Positions 25,765 through 34,123 of a stretch of DNA of 64,000 nucleotides are shown here, one piece after another. The stretch comes from Mesorhizobium sp. B2-1-8 (GTDB lineage Bacteria; Pseudomonadota; Alphaproteobacteria; Rhizobiales; Rhizobiaceae): assembly GCF_006442545.2 (NCBI RefSeq), contig NZ_CP083952.1, positions 3,511,501-3,575,500 of the forward strand, written 5' to 3'. How positions within the stretch are numbered: the stretch's first letter is position 1; each line of letters opens with the position of its first letter. The notes beneath the pieces are model-generated. The model was not told the origin of the DNA. It saw only the letters and a program-made list of their open reading frames with translations, and made no database searches. The position numbers were made by a program, and so were the translations under genes.

Positions 25765-25915
25765 CTGCAATCCTCCAGTGATTTGCGTGCTGTAGCTTTT
25801 TGCCGGGCGCAGCGCCATGCTTGGCAAGCAGGCATTTTTGCGCCACAGCGTTTTCCCACAGGCTGGCGGGATGCGATCCGCCCGGCAGAACGTTATCCGC
25901 GGAAGAGGAACCGGT

Positions 25916-26365
25916 TTGGCATCGTTATGGCGTTATCTGTTGGTGGGTCTTGGTCTGGCTGCTTTGCTGGTCGGCGTGCTGGCGGCCGTTTATCTGACCG
26001 CGCCGCATTCGGCACAGCCCGTCGGCCCGGATGTCTCGCGGACGAAGAAAACCGACAACGGGTTGTATGTAGCGAGCTTCGTGCCGGAACGGGGCGTGGT
26101 GCGGCAGGGCGAGCTGGAATCCTGGCTGCTGACGCTGAAGACAAAGACAGGGGCTTCGGTGGAGCGCGCCGCGATCGCCATCTCCGGCGGCATGCCGCAA
26201 CACAATCACGGTCTGCCGACCAGCCCGCAGGCGACCGACTACCTGGGCGAGGGACGCTACCGCATCGAAGGGGTGAAATTCACCATGAGCGGCTGGTGGC
26301 AACTGCGTTTCGCCATATCGTCCGGCGCGGGCTCCGACACTGTGCTGTTCAACGTGGTGCTGTGA
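25916..26365 (+). CDS. Membrane-anchored YtkA-like domain protein
   Basis: About 149 residues: one N-terminal transmembrane anchor (LVGLGLAALLVGVLAAVYL) and a periplasmic beta-sandwich of the YtkA-like/FixH-like type, with ISGGMPQHNHGLPTSP and a C-terminal MSGWWQLRFAISSG strand. The start is taken as TTG at 25916, eight bases after GGAAGAGGAA; an ATG at 25871 is the alternative. It ends seven bases before the di-haem peroxidase gene, so the two are probably one operon. The Met/His cluster could bind copper, but this is inference. Confidence 0.75.
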   Translation: MASLWRYLLVGLGLAALLVGVLAAVYLTAPHSAQPVGPDVSRTKKTDNGLYVASFVPERGVVRQGELESWLLTLKTKTGASVERAAIAISGGMPQHNHGLPTSPQATDYLGEGRYRIEGVKFTMSGWWQLRFAISSGAGSDTVLFNVVL

Positions 26366-26372
26366 GCGGTCG

Positions 26373-27572
26373 ATGAGGCGCTTTTTCTACATTTTGGCAC
26401 TGACGGTGGCGGCGATCCTTGCCGGTTGCGGTAAGCCGGATTTTTCCGACGCCGAGAAGAAAACGATTGCTTCGCTGGCATTGAACACACTGCCGACGCT
26501 AAAGCCGGACACTACCAATCGCTTTGCGGATGTGCCAGCCGCCGCCGCACTCGGCTCGACGCTGTTCTTCGACGTCGGGATGAGCCGCGACGGTACGGTG
26601 TCCTGCTCGACCTGCCACAAGATCGACCGCCAGTTCCAGGACGATCTCCCGCAGGCGGTCGGCGTCGGCCGGACCAACCGGCGCACCATGCCGCTGGCCG
26701 GAGTGGCGCGCGACCCCTGGTTCTTCTGGGACGGACGTCGCGACAGCCTGTGGGCGCAGGCGCTGACACCGCTCGAAAACCCGTTGGAACAGGCGGGAAA
26801 CCGCACCGCCTATGCGCATTACATGAAGACACGCTTCGGCGAACGTTATGAGCGGATCTTCGGGCCATTGCCTGATTTGCCCGGCATTCCGCCGAATGCC
26901 AGCCCGCTTGGAAGCGATGCGGAAAGGGCAGCCTGGAACGCGATGAGCGGCGCGCAGCGTGATGCGGTCAACCGCATCTTCGCCAATATCGGCAAGGCGA
27001 TCGCCGCTTTCGAACGCTCGATCGAGCCGGCGCCGACGCGCTTCGACCGCTTTGCGCTGGACCTTGCCACAGGCGCCGAACCGACAGGCGACGCGGCCTT
27101 TTCGCAAGAAGAAATCCTTGGGCTGAAACTGTTCATCGGCAAGGCCAATTGCGTGACCTGCCACAAGGGCCCGCGCTTCAGCGACAACGGTTTTCACAAC
27201 ACGGGTGTGCCGCCGGTTGCTGGCCTGCCGGCGGATCGTGGGCGGGTCGATGCGGTGGCCCAGGTCGAGGCCGACCCGTTCAACTGCTTCGGCGCCTATC
27301 GCGATGGCGACGCCAGTGCCTGCGGCGAACTGCGCTTCATGGTCAAGGATGCGCCGGAACTTGTGCGCGCCTACAAGACGCCGTCGTTGCGCGGTGCGGC
27401 GACGCGGCCGCCCTACATGCATGCCGGGCAGTTTTCATCGCTCGACGAGGTTGTGGCGCACTACGCCAAGGCCGCGCCAAGTGTGGAGGGGACATCCGAG
27501 ATCCATCCACTGGAGCTGTCGGACCGCGAGCGCGCCGCGCTGGTGGCCTTCCTGAAGACGCTGTCGGAATGA
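26373..27572 (+). CDS. Di-haem cytochrome c peroxidase/MauG-family lipoprotein
   Basis: A 399-residue periplasmic c-type cytochrome. An N-terminal lipobox (VAAILAGC) predicts lipidation at Cys19. Two haem-binding CxxCH motifs are present: CSTCH near residue 74 and CVTCH near 263, the latter in a GKANCVTCHKGPRFSDNGFHN context. Family members reduce hydrogen peroxide or carry out MauG-type protein oxidation. It follows the YtkA-like gene by seven bases. Confidence 0.9.
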   Translation: MRRFFYILALTVAAILAGCGKPDFSDAEKKTIASLALNTLPTLKPDTTNRFADVPAAAALGSTLFFDVGMSRDGTVSCSTCHKIDRQFQDDLPQAVGVGRTNRRTMPLAGVARDPWFFWDGRRDSLWAQALTPLENPLEQAGNRTAYAHYMKTRFGERYERIFGPLPDLPGIPPNASPLGSDAERAAWNAMSGAQRDAVNRIFANIGKAIAAFERSIEPAPTRFDRFALDLATGAEPTGDAAFSQEEILGLKLFIGKANCVTCHKGPRFSDNGFHNTGVPPVAGLPADRGRVDAVAQVEADPFNCFGAYRDGDASACGELRFMVKDAPELVRAYKTPSLRGAATRPPYMHAGQFSSLDEVVAHYAKAAPSVEGTSEIHPLELSDRERAALVAFLKTLSE

Positions 27573-27603
27573 CGCCAAGGACTGTCAGTCGCATGCTGAG
27601 CAG

Positions 27604-27632
27604 TTGAAAAAATATTGCAAAAAAGATATGTT
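27604..27632 (+). promoter_or_regulatory. Promoter of the higBA toxin-antitoxin operon
   Basis: TTGAAA (27604-27609), a 17-bp spacer and TATGTT (27627-27632) form a good sigma-70 type promoter in an AT-rich patch. The predicted start of transcription, about 27639, is within two bases of the toxin ATG at 27641, and no ribosome site is present, so the mRNA may be leaderless. Confidence 0.6.
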
Positions 27633-27640
27633 CTAACCCG

Positions 27641-27964
27641 ATGAGCTGGTCAGTCGAGTTTCTCAATGTCGAGGTGAGACGGGAGCTGGAGGCCCAGCCA
27701 AAAGATATTCTCGCCAGTTTTCTGCGGATATCGCGGCTGATCGAAGTGCATGGGCTGCAGAAAGTCCATGAACCATATGTGAAGCATCTGGAAGGCCCGC
27801 TCTGGGAAATGCGGATGAAGGGCCGGGATGGCATTGCTCGCGCGGTCTATGTCACTGCTTTCGAACGCCGCGTGGTTGTGGTGCGGGTGTTTGCCAAGAA
27901 GACCCAGAAGACGCCGCGAAACGAGATCGAGCTTGCCCTAAAGCGAGCGAAGGAGGTTCCATGA
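27641..27964 (+). CDS. higB: RelE/HigB-family toxin (phage Gp49-like)
   Basis: A 107-residue mRNA-interferase-like protein of the Gp49/RelE superfamily: HGLQKVHEPYVKHLEGPLWE and the core beta-strands IARAVYVTAFERRVVVVRVF followed by the family-typical AKKTQKTPRNEIELAL. It should cleave mRNA on ribosomes when unopposed. The toxin precedes its antitoxin, the HigBA order, and the two genes overlap as ATGA. Confidence 0.87.
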   Translation: MSWSVEFLNVEVRRELEAQPKDILASFLRISRLIEVHGLQKVHEPYVKHLEGPLWEMRMKGRDGIARAVYVTAFERRVVVVRVFAKKTQKTPRNEIELALKRAKEVP

Positions 27965-28275
27965 GCCGAAAAGCAATTTCTGTCGAGGACGCCGCCAAGG
28001 AGTGGTTCAAGGACCCGCAATTCGTTGTCGAATACGATGCCTTGGAGGAAGAATTCGCCATAGCCGAAGCCTTGATCAGGGCACGAGGCGACGCCGATAT
28101 GACTCAGGAACAGGTCGCTGCGGCCATGGGAACTACACAAGCCGTCATCGCTCGCCTGGAGAGCGGCCGAAACATGCCCTCGACCCGAACCTTGCAGCGC
28201 TTCGCAAAGGCGACCGGATCGAAATTGCGCATCAGCTTCGAGCCGGGCAAGCCGAAGTCACGCGCCGGCCATTAA
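27961..28275 (+). CDS. higA: XRE-family antitoxin
   Basis: A 104-residue protein with an acidic N-terminal segment (EYDALEEEFAIAEALIRARG) and a C-terminal Cro/XRE helix-turn-helix (MTQEQVAAAMGTTQAVIARLESGRNMPSTRTLQRFAKA). It would neutralise the HigB-like toxin and repress the shared promoter upstream. ATGA overlap with the toxin gene. Confidence 0.87.
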   Translation: MSRKAISVEDAAKEWFKDPQFVVEYDALEEEFAIAEALIRARGDADMTQEQVAAAMGTTQAVIARLESGRNMPSTRTLQRFAKATGSKLRISFEPGKPKSRAGH

Positions 28276-28279
28276 GCGT

Positions 28280-28732
28280 CTACCGGTCCTTCACCGTCTC
28301 CATCGCCACGAAGGTTGAGGTCTGGGCGACGTGTGGCAAGGCCGATATACGCTCGCCGAGCACGCGGCGATAGGCGGCGATATCCCTGGTACGGACCTTC
28401 AGGAGATAGTCGAAGCTCGACGCCATCATGTGGCACTGCTCGATCTCCGGCACGGCCTGTACGGACCGGTTGAAGGCATCGAGCGCGGCGGATCGGGTGT
28501 CCGACAATTTCACCTGGACGAAGGCGACATGGCCTTCGCCCATGCGCTCGCGGTCGATGATCGCCTGGTATCCCCTGATATAGCCGTCCTTCTCCAGCCG
28601 CTTCACCCGCGCCTGCACCGGTGTCTTCGACAGGCCGACCTTGGCGGCCAGTTCCGACATGGAAAGCCGGCCATTGCCGGCCAGCGCCGACAGGATGTTC
28701 CTGTCGATGCGGTCCAATTGGTCTTCTGTCAT
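28280..28732 (-). CDS. putR: Lrp/AsnC-family regulator of proline catabolism
   Basis: A 150-residue feast/famine regulator: N-terminal helix-turn-helix (LSMSELAAKVGLSKTPVQARVKRLEKDGYI) and a C-terminal RAM ligand-binding domain (VKLSDTRSAALDAFNRSVQAV, SSFDYLLKVRTRDIAAYRRVL). It is divergent from putA with 162 bp between the start codons, the standard arrangement of putR, which activates putA in response to proline. Its stop lies four bases from the convergent higA stop. Confidence 0.88.
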   Translation of the reverse strand: MTEDQLDRIDRNILSALAGNGRLSMSELAAKVGLSKTPVQARVKRLEKDGYIRGYQAIIDRERMGEGHVAFVQVKLSDTRSAALDAFNRSVQAVPEIEQCHMMASSFDYLLKVRTRDIAAYRRVLGERISALPHVAQTSTFVAMETVKDR

Positions 28733-28774
28733 CGAAACTGCAGCCTAAATCAGCGATTCTTAGCGCCATCATAG

Positions 28775-28786
28775 GTCAATTGATCT
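28775..28786. promoter_or_regulatory. Candidate PutR site in the putR-putA intergenic region
   Basis: GGTCAATTGATC, with the palindromic core TCAATTGA, lies between the divergent putR and putA starts about 50 bp from the putR ATG. Lrp-type regulators bind loosely conserved AT-rich palindromes; the assignment is by position only. Confidence 0.3.
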
Positions 28787-28894
28787 ACGCTGTCGATTTT
28801 TTCAGACCGCCTGAAATCTGGTACTTGTGCTAGCTTGCGCCATTCGGTCCGGTGACCGCCGGCCCGTTCCCTTATGCTTGCTCATAGGACCGCC

Positions 28895-31800
28895 ATGCCG
28901 CTCGACGCCATCCGCCAGCAGATCCGTGCCAACTATTTGCCCGACGAAGACGCAGCGGTTAAGCGATTAGCCGAGGCGACCGGGCTTTCGGCAGGAGACC
29001 GCAAGGCGATCTCGGTCCGCGCGGCCGACCTGGTGCGGGCGGTGCGGGGCTCCACCGATCCCCGCCTGATGGAAGTCTTCCTCTCCGCCTATGGTCTCTC
29101 CACCAAGGAAGGCGTGGCGCTGATGTGCCTGGCCGAGGCGCTGCTGCGCGTGCCCGATACCGAGACGATGGACGATCTCATCGCCGACAAGATCGCGCCG
29201 CACGACTGGTCGGCGCATTCAGGCGGTTCGAGCTCGATCTTCGTCAACGCCTCGACCTGGGCGCTGATGCTGACCGGCAGGGTGCTCGACGAAGGCGAGG
29301 GCGGCATCGAAGGCACGCTGCGCTCGATGGTGCGCCGTCTTGGCGAACCGGTCATCCGCAAGGCGGTGGCCGCCGCCATGCGCGAGATGGGCGAGCAGTT
29401 CGTACTCGGCCGCACCATCGCCGAAGCCGTCAAGCGCGGCCGGCCGATGATCCAGAAGGGCTACCTCTATTCCTTCGACATGCTGGGCGAGGCTGCCCGC
29501 ACCGAAGCCGACGCCTTGCGCTACCACAAGGCCTATGCCGATGCCATTTCCTCGCTCGATTCCGGCTCCAACGGCCCCGATATCCGCTTCAACCACGGCA
29601 TCTCGGTCAAGCTCTCGGCGCTGCATCCGCGCTACGAGGTGGCGCAGAAGGAAGAAATGCTGCCCGTGATGGCCGAGCGGCTGCTGTCGCTGGCTCTGGC
29701 GGCCAGACATTCGCGGATGGGCCTCAACATCGACGCCGAGGAGGCGGACCGCCTTGATCTGTCGCTCGACGTCATCGAGCGTGTGCTGGCCGAGCCGGAG
29801 CTCGCCGGCTGGAACGGTTTTGGCGTCGTCGTGCAGGCCTATGGCCCGCGCGCGGCTTTCACCATCGACTGGCTCTATGAATTGGCCAAAAAGTACAATC
29901 GCAACATCATGGTTCGGCTGGTCAAGGGCGCCTATTGGGACACCGAGATCAAGCGGGCGCAGACGCTGGGGCTGTCAGGCTATCCCGTGTTCACGCGCAA
30001 GGCCAACACCGACGTTTCCTACATCGCATGCGCGAAAAAACTGCTTGGCATGACAGGCCGAATCTATCCGCAATTCGCCACCCACAATGCCCACACCGTC
30101 GCCGCCATTCTGTCGATGGCTGACAACCGCGATACATTCGAGTTCCAGCGCCTGCACGGCATGGGCGAGGCGCTGCATGAAACGGTGCGCAAGGCAGAAG
30201 GCACGCGCTGCCGCATCTATGCGCCGGTCGGCGCGCATTCCGACCTGCTTGCCTATCTGGTCCGCCGGCTGCTGGAGAACGGCGCCAATTCCTCCTTCGT
30301 GCATCAGCTGACCGACGAGGAGGTCGAGCCGGAGGACATCGCGCGTGATCCACTGGAAACGGTCGAACACCAGGGTGCCGCCGCCAATCCGGCGATTGCC
30401 CGGCCTTCCCAGATTTTTGGCGCGGGCCGTCGCAACTCGAAAGGGTTCGACATCACCGATACGGTGACGCTGGCTGATATCGACAAGGCCAAAGCGGCTT
30501 TTGCTGGGCCGGATCGCTGGCATGCCAAGCCGATCACGCGCGCCGCCGGCTACGGCAAGCAGCGCCAGATCGTCAATCCGGCAAAGCCTTCCGAGGTCGT
30601 CGGCACGGTTCACGAGGCCGCCGCCAAGCAAGTCGCGACCGCCGTGCGCATCGCGGTGGAGGCGCAGCCGGCCTGGGCAAAACGGCCGGTCGCCGAGCGT
30701 GCCGCGATCCTTGACCGTGCGGCCGACCTTTACGAGGCCAATGCCGTCGAGTTCTTTGCGCTCGCCACGCGCGAGGCCGGCAAATCGCTGGCCGACGGCG
30801 TTGCCGAGGTGCGCGAGGCCGTCGACTTCCTGCGCTACTACGCCGCCGAGGCGGCGAATGCCGAGGCGGGCACGCAAGCGCGTGGCGCGATCGCGTGCAT
30901 TTCGCCGTGGAATTTCCCGCTCGCCATCTTCACCGGCCAGATCGCGGCAGCACTCGTCACCGGCAATTCGGTGATCGCCAAACCGGCCGAGCAGACGCCG
31001 CTGATCGCCTTCCGCGCCGTCGAGATGCTGCGCGAGGCCGGCGTGCCGGAAGACGTCATCCAGCTCCTGCCCGGCGACGGCCCATCGGTCGGCGGCCCGC
31101 TGACAGCGGATCCGCGTATTGCCGGCGTCTGCTTCACCGGCTCGACCGAGGTTGCCAAGCTGATCGAGAAACAGCTGGCCGAGACCGCCGCGCCGGACGC
31201 CATGCTGATCGCCGAGACCGGCGGTCTCAATGCCATGATCGTCGATTCCACCGCACTGCCCGAACAGGCGGTGCGCGACATCCTGGCGTCGGCGTTCCAG
31301 AGCGCCGGCCAGCGCTGCTCGGCGCTGCGCGTGCTCTATGTGCAGAAAGACGTCGAGAAGAAGATGCTGGAGATGCTGAAGGGCGCCATGGAGGCGCTCA
31401 ATGTCGGCGATCCCTGGCGGATTTCGACCGATGTCGGGCCGGTGATCGACGATGAAGCGCAAAGTTCGATCCGCGATTATTGCACGACGATGGGGCTGCA
31501 AGGGCGGCTGATCGCCAAGCTGGAAACCCCTAAGGACGGCCGCTTCGTCGCGCCGCACGTCTTCCGCGTCAAGGGCATCGAGGAGATGGAACGCGAAGTG
31601 TTCGGGCCGGTGCTGCACGTCGCGACCTTCGACGCCGACCAGATCGACGCCGTCATCGCCGCCATCAACCGCAAGGGTTATGGCCTGACCTTCGGCCTGC
31701 ATACGCGCATCGAGGGCCGCGTGCAGCATTTCGTCGACGGCATCCATGCCGGCAACATCTACGTCAATCGCAACCAGATCGGCGCCGTCGTCGGTTCGCA

Positions 31801-32503
31801 GCCATTTGGCGGCGAGGGCCTGTCCGGCACCGGGCCAAAGGCCGGCGGGCCGCACTATCTCAGGCGTTTCCGCAAGGGGCCGGAAGCGGGCACGGAAGTC
31901 GGCGAAGGCCATAAGGTGACGGCGACCGAACTGGCCGACAATCTGCCCGATCCTGCACTCGGCGGCTGGTCGACGCGGCCGGACCGGATCGCCATTCTGA
32001 GGAAGCATCTGCGCGGCAAGGGCGCGGCGGCGATCGGTGCCGCTGCCGGCATCGATTTCGGTCAGGTCGATTTGCCTGGCCCGACCGGCGAGGCCAACAC
32101 ACTGTCGCTGTCGCCGCGCGGCCGGGTGCTGTGCCTGGGGCCGGACGCCGACACGCTGCTTGCGCAGACCATTCAGGCGCTCGCCGCCGGCAATGCGGTG
32201 CTGGCGGTGGCGCCAGGTGCCCCGGCGGCCCTCTCCGCATTGACCGGGAAAGGCCTGCCGCTGGCGGCCATCGACGGCCGCCCCGATCCTGTCGAGGCGC
32301 GCTCGCTGCGCGTCGATGTCGTTGCTTTTTCAGGCACGCCCGAGGCGGCGCGCATCGTGCGCAAGGTCATCGCCGAGCGCAGCGGGCCGATCGTGCCGCT
32401 GGTCAGCGAGGTGCTCAATCCGGCGGCCTATGCGCATGAGCGGGCGGTCTGCGTCGACACCACCGCCGCGGGTGGCAATGCCAGCCTCTTGGCCGCCGCA
32501 TAG
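28895..32503 (+). CDS. putA: Bifunctional proline dehydrogenase/1-pyrroline-5-carboxylate dehydrogenase
   Basis: A 1202-residue trifunctional-size PutA without a ribbon-helix-helix DNA-binding N-terminus. The FAD-dependent proline dehydrogenase barrel covers about residues 70-470 (KGYLYSFDMLGEAARTEADA; MVRLVKGAYWDTEIKRAQ; FATHNAHTVAAI). The aldehyde dehydrogenase domain follows with catalytic C808 in SAGQRCSALRV and an AISPWNFPLAIFTG-like cofactor segment, then a C-terminal domain of unknown role. Together they oxidise proline to glutamate at the inner membrane face. The ATG at 28895, after AGGACC, is preferred over one seven codons upstream. Confidence 0.95.
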   Translation: MPLDAIRQQIRANYLPDEDAAVKRLAEATGLSAGDRKAISVRAADLVRAVRGSTDPRLMEVFLSAYGLSTKEGVALMCLAEALLRVPDTETMDDLIADKIAPHDWSAHSGGSSSIFVNASTWALMLTGRVLDEGEGGIEGTLRSMVRRLGEPVIRKAVAAAMREMGEQFVLGRTIAEAVKRGRPMIQKGYLYSFDMLGEAARTEADALRYHKAYADAISSLDSGSNGPDIRFNHGISVKLSALHPRYEVAQKEEMLPVMAERLLSLALAARHSRMGLNIDAEEADRLDLSLDVIERVLAEPELAGWNGFGVVVQAYGPRAAFTIDWLYELAKKYNRNIMVRLVKGAYWDTEIKRAQTLGLSGYPVFTRKANTDVSYIACAKKLLGMTGRIYPQFATHNAHTVAAILSMADNRDTFEFQRLHGMGEALHETVRKAEGTRCRIYAPVGAHSDLLAYLVRRLLENGANSSFVHQLTDEEVEPEDIARDPLETVEHQGAAANPAIARPSQIFGAGRRNSKGFDITDTVTLADIDKAKAAFAGPDRWHAKPITRAAGYGKQRQIVNPAKPSEVVGTVHEAAAKQVATAVRIAVEAQPAWAKRPVAERAAILDRAADLYEANAVEFFALATREAGKSLADGVAEVREAVDFLRYYAAEAANAEAGTQARGAIACISPWNFPLAIFTGQIAAALVTGNSVIAKPAEQTPLIAFRAVEMLREAGVPEDVIQLLPGDGPSVGGPLTADPRIAGVCFTGSTEVAKLIEKQLAETAAPDAMLIAETGGLNAMIVDSTALPEQAVRDILASAFQSAGQRCSALRVLYVQKDVEKKMLEMLKGAMEALNVGDPWRISTDVGPVIDDEAQSSIRDYCTTMGLQGRLIAKLETPKDGRFVAPHVFRVKGIEEMEREVFGPVLHVATFDADQIDAVIAAINRKGYGLTFGLHTRIEGRVQHFVDGIHAGNIYVNRNQIGAVVGSQPFGGEGLSGTGPKAGGPHYLRRFRKGPEAGTEVGEGHKVTATELADNLPDPALGGWSTRPDRIAILRKHLRGKGAAAIGAAAGIDFGQVDLPGPTGEANTLSLSPRGRVLCLGPDADTLLAQTIQALAAGNAVLAVAPGAPAALSALTGKGLPLAAIDGRPDPVEARSLRVDVVAFSGTPEAARIVRKVIAERSGPIVPLVSEVLNPAAYAHERAVCVDTTAAGGNASLLAAA

Positions 32504-32515
32504 ACTGGTCGGTGC

Positions 32516-32830
32516 TTACGCGCCCTCGACGACGGAAAAGCCCTCGAACTGAGGGTGGCCGAGATAATGGACCTTCGTCGTCCCGACATTGCGGTGGGCG
32601 GCGCGGAAGTTCTCCGATTTGGTCCAGGCGACGAAGTCGCCGTGGCTCGCCCACACCGTGTGCGAGGCGAAAAGCGTGTAGCCTTCGGCCTCGTTGACCG
32701 GGCCGCGCAGCAGATGGAATTCCCGAAAGCCTTTCATCTCGGCAAGGCTGGAATCCCGGTTCTTCCAAACGGCTTCGAAGTCGGCCTCGGAGCCGGTCTG
32801 CACCTTGAAACGGTTCATGGCGATGTACAT
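32516..32830 (-). CDS. hmuQ: Haem-degrading monooxygenase, HmuQ/IsdG type
   Basis: A 104-residue antibiotic-biosynthesis-monooxygenase fold protein. The IsdG-type catalytic triad can be placed: N6 (AMNRF), W69 (FVAWT) and H79 (FRAAH), with the ten-residue W-to-H spacing of IsdG. Such enzymes open haem to release iron; HmuQ and HmuD are the rhizobial examples. It is the last gene of the minus-strand hmuR-peptide-tonB-hmuQ set, 57 bp after tonB. Another small ABM oxygenase role is possible, but the haem context supports HmuQ. Confidence 0.78.
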   Translation of the reverse strand: MYIAMNRFKVQTGSEADFEAVWKNRDSSLAEMKGFREFHLLRGPVNEAEGYTLFASHTVWASHGDFVAWTKSENFRAAHRNVGTTKVHYLGHPQFEGFSVVEGA

Positions 32831-32887
32831 GGGGTTCCTTTCATGCGGATGTTGATGGTTGGCGCCGCAACGTTGTTCTTGGCCTGT

Positions 32888-34015
32888 TCAAAACGGGCCG
32901 ATCCCGACCTCGAACTCCAAACTCGGAGTCCCGGCCTGTGGCGGAATTGGAGGGAAGGGAGCGGCCTTGCGCACGATGCCAAGCGCGGCCTCATCGAAAG
33001 TCGCCGATCCTGAGCTTTCCAGAATGCGCAACTGATCCATGTTGCCCTTCCGGCCTATAACGAATGCGACAACCGCATTGTTACGCGCAGCCAGTTGCAG
33101 CGATGGCGGGAGAGTACGATTGACGCTCCCAAGCTTTCGAAAGACGTCGCCGCGGTAGCTGTCTTCCGCGGCGCTGCCGGCCTCTTTCTGCCTTTTGCCC
33201 TTGCTGGCCGCTTGCGCCGGCCGATCCTGGCCATCGGCCGTGCCGCTCCTTTCGGCTGTCGCAGGGACGGTTGCCGGAGTTGGCCTTGCATAGGAGATCG
33301 GCGGCTGGTCCGGGACGGCGACAGGCATTTCGACCGGTTCGGCCCGGGCGTTCGGCTGCACCGGCGTTTCGCTGCTGGCGGCCACGCTCTGCTTGTCCGG
33401 GCGCGCGGTTGCCGCCACCAATATGTCGGGCGTGACCACTGGCTGTTTGGCGGGTTCCCGCGAGGGCTCCGACGCTTGCTTTACGGCCTCACGGACAGGC
33501 TCGCTATCCTGTGTCGCGGCTTCCCGCACGGGCCGCGAAGATTCTGTCGGCGGCGTCGGCCTCGCCGCCTCAGCCTGATGTGGTTTGACCGGCGGCTGGT
33601 TCGGCACCAGCCTGACATCTATCGCCGTGGGATCCTTGTCCAGGACACTCCCTGCCACCTTGTCGCCTGTGTGATCGCCGCCTTCCGACTGCTCCGACTC
33701 CCTGGAATCGAACGTGCGGGCCGGCGAGATCAGAAAGGCCGCCGCCACGCCTGCATGGAGCAGGCAGGAGATGACGATCGCAGCCGGCCATTTGCCGTTG
33801 CCGGCGAGCGGCCGCGTCTGGGCAAGCGGCTTGGCCGGCACGACGGCCAACTCGTCGCCGGCATCGGGGAGGGGACTGGTTTTCTGCATGTCGCGCAGCG
33901 GAAAATGCAGCGGCCCAGGCAACATTGTCAAATCAAGATAGACTGGCTCGAACGGCAGAAGGCCGACCAGAGGCCGGGCCACCATATGTCGTGCCAAGGC
34001 GGGTTTCAGTCCCAC
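32888..34015 (-). CDS. tonB: TonB energy-transducing protein
   Basis: A 375-residue TonB. One transmembrane segment (WPAAIVISCLLHAGVAAAFL, near residues 76-95) carries a His as in other TonBs; a long Pro/Glu/Arg-rich periplasmic linker spans about 110-270; the C-terminal TonB domain ends VRKAAPFPPIPP...SLEFEVGIGPF. It transmits ExbBD energy to the haem receptor. The GTG at 34015 begins one base after the stop of the upstream 34-residue peptide, suggesting coupling and an 80-residue cytoplasmic extension; an ATG at 33889 is the alternative start. Confidence 0.88.
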   Translation of the reverse strand: MGLKPALARHMVARPLVGLLPFEPVYLDLTMLPGPLHFPLRDMQKTSPLPDAGDELAVVPAKPLAQTRPLAGNGKWPAAIVISCLLHAGVAAAFLISPARTFDSRESEQSEGGDHTGDKVAGSVLDKDPTAIDVRLVPNQPPVKPHQAEAARPTPPTESSRPVREAATQDSEPVREAVKQASEPSREPAKQPVVTPDILVAATARPDKQSVAASSETPVQPNARAEPVEMPVAVPDQPPISYARPTPATVPATAERSGTADGQDRPAQAASKGKRQKEAGSAAEDSYRGDVFRKLGSVNRTLPPSLQLAARNNAVVAFVIGRKGNMDQLRILESSGSATFDEAALGIVRKAAPFPPIPPQAGTPSLEFEVGIGPF

Positions 34016-34016
34016 C

Positions 34017-34121
34017 TTAGGTCAGGACCGGCGCGGACTGTTCAGCCCACGCCGGAACCGTCGCAAGCGACATCGCCAGCGTCGAGGTCAGCAGACGAAG
34101 GGATGTCGTCAAGTCCGTCAT
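34017..34121 (-). CDS. 34-residue exported peptide between hmuR and tonB
   Basis: A short open frame whose ATG follows the hmuR stop by two bases and has a strong GGAGG six bases upstream. The product (begins MTDLTTSLRLLTSTLAMSL) is nearly all signal peptide, with a predicted cut after AWA leaving EQSAPVLT. The TAA is followed after one base by the GTG of tonB. It may be a coupling leader for tonB or a truncated gene for a secreted protein; no family is recognised. Confidence 0.5.
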   Translation of the reverse strand: MTDLTTSLRLLTSTLAMSLATVPAWAEQSAPVLT

Positions 34122-34123
34122 GC

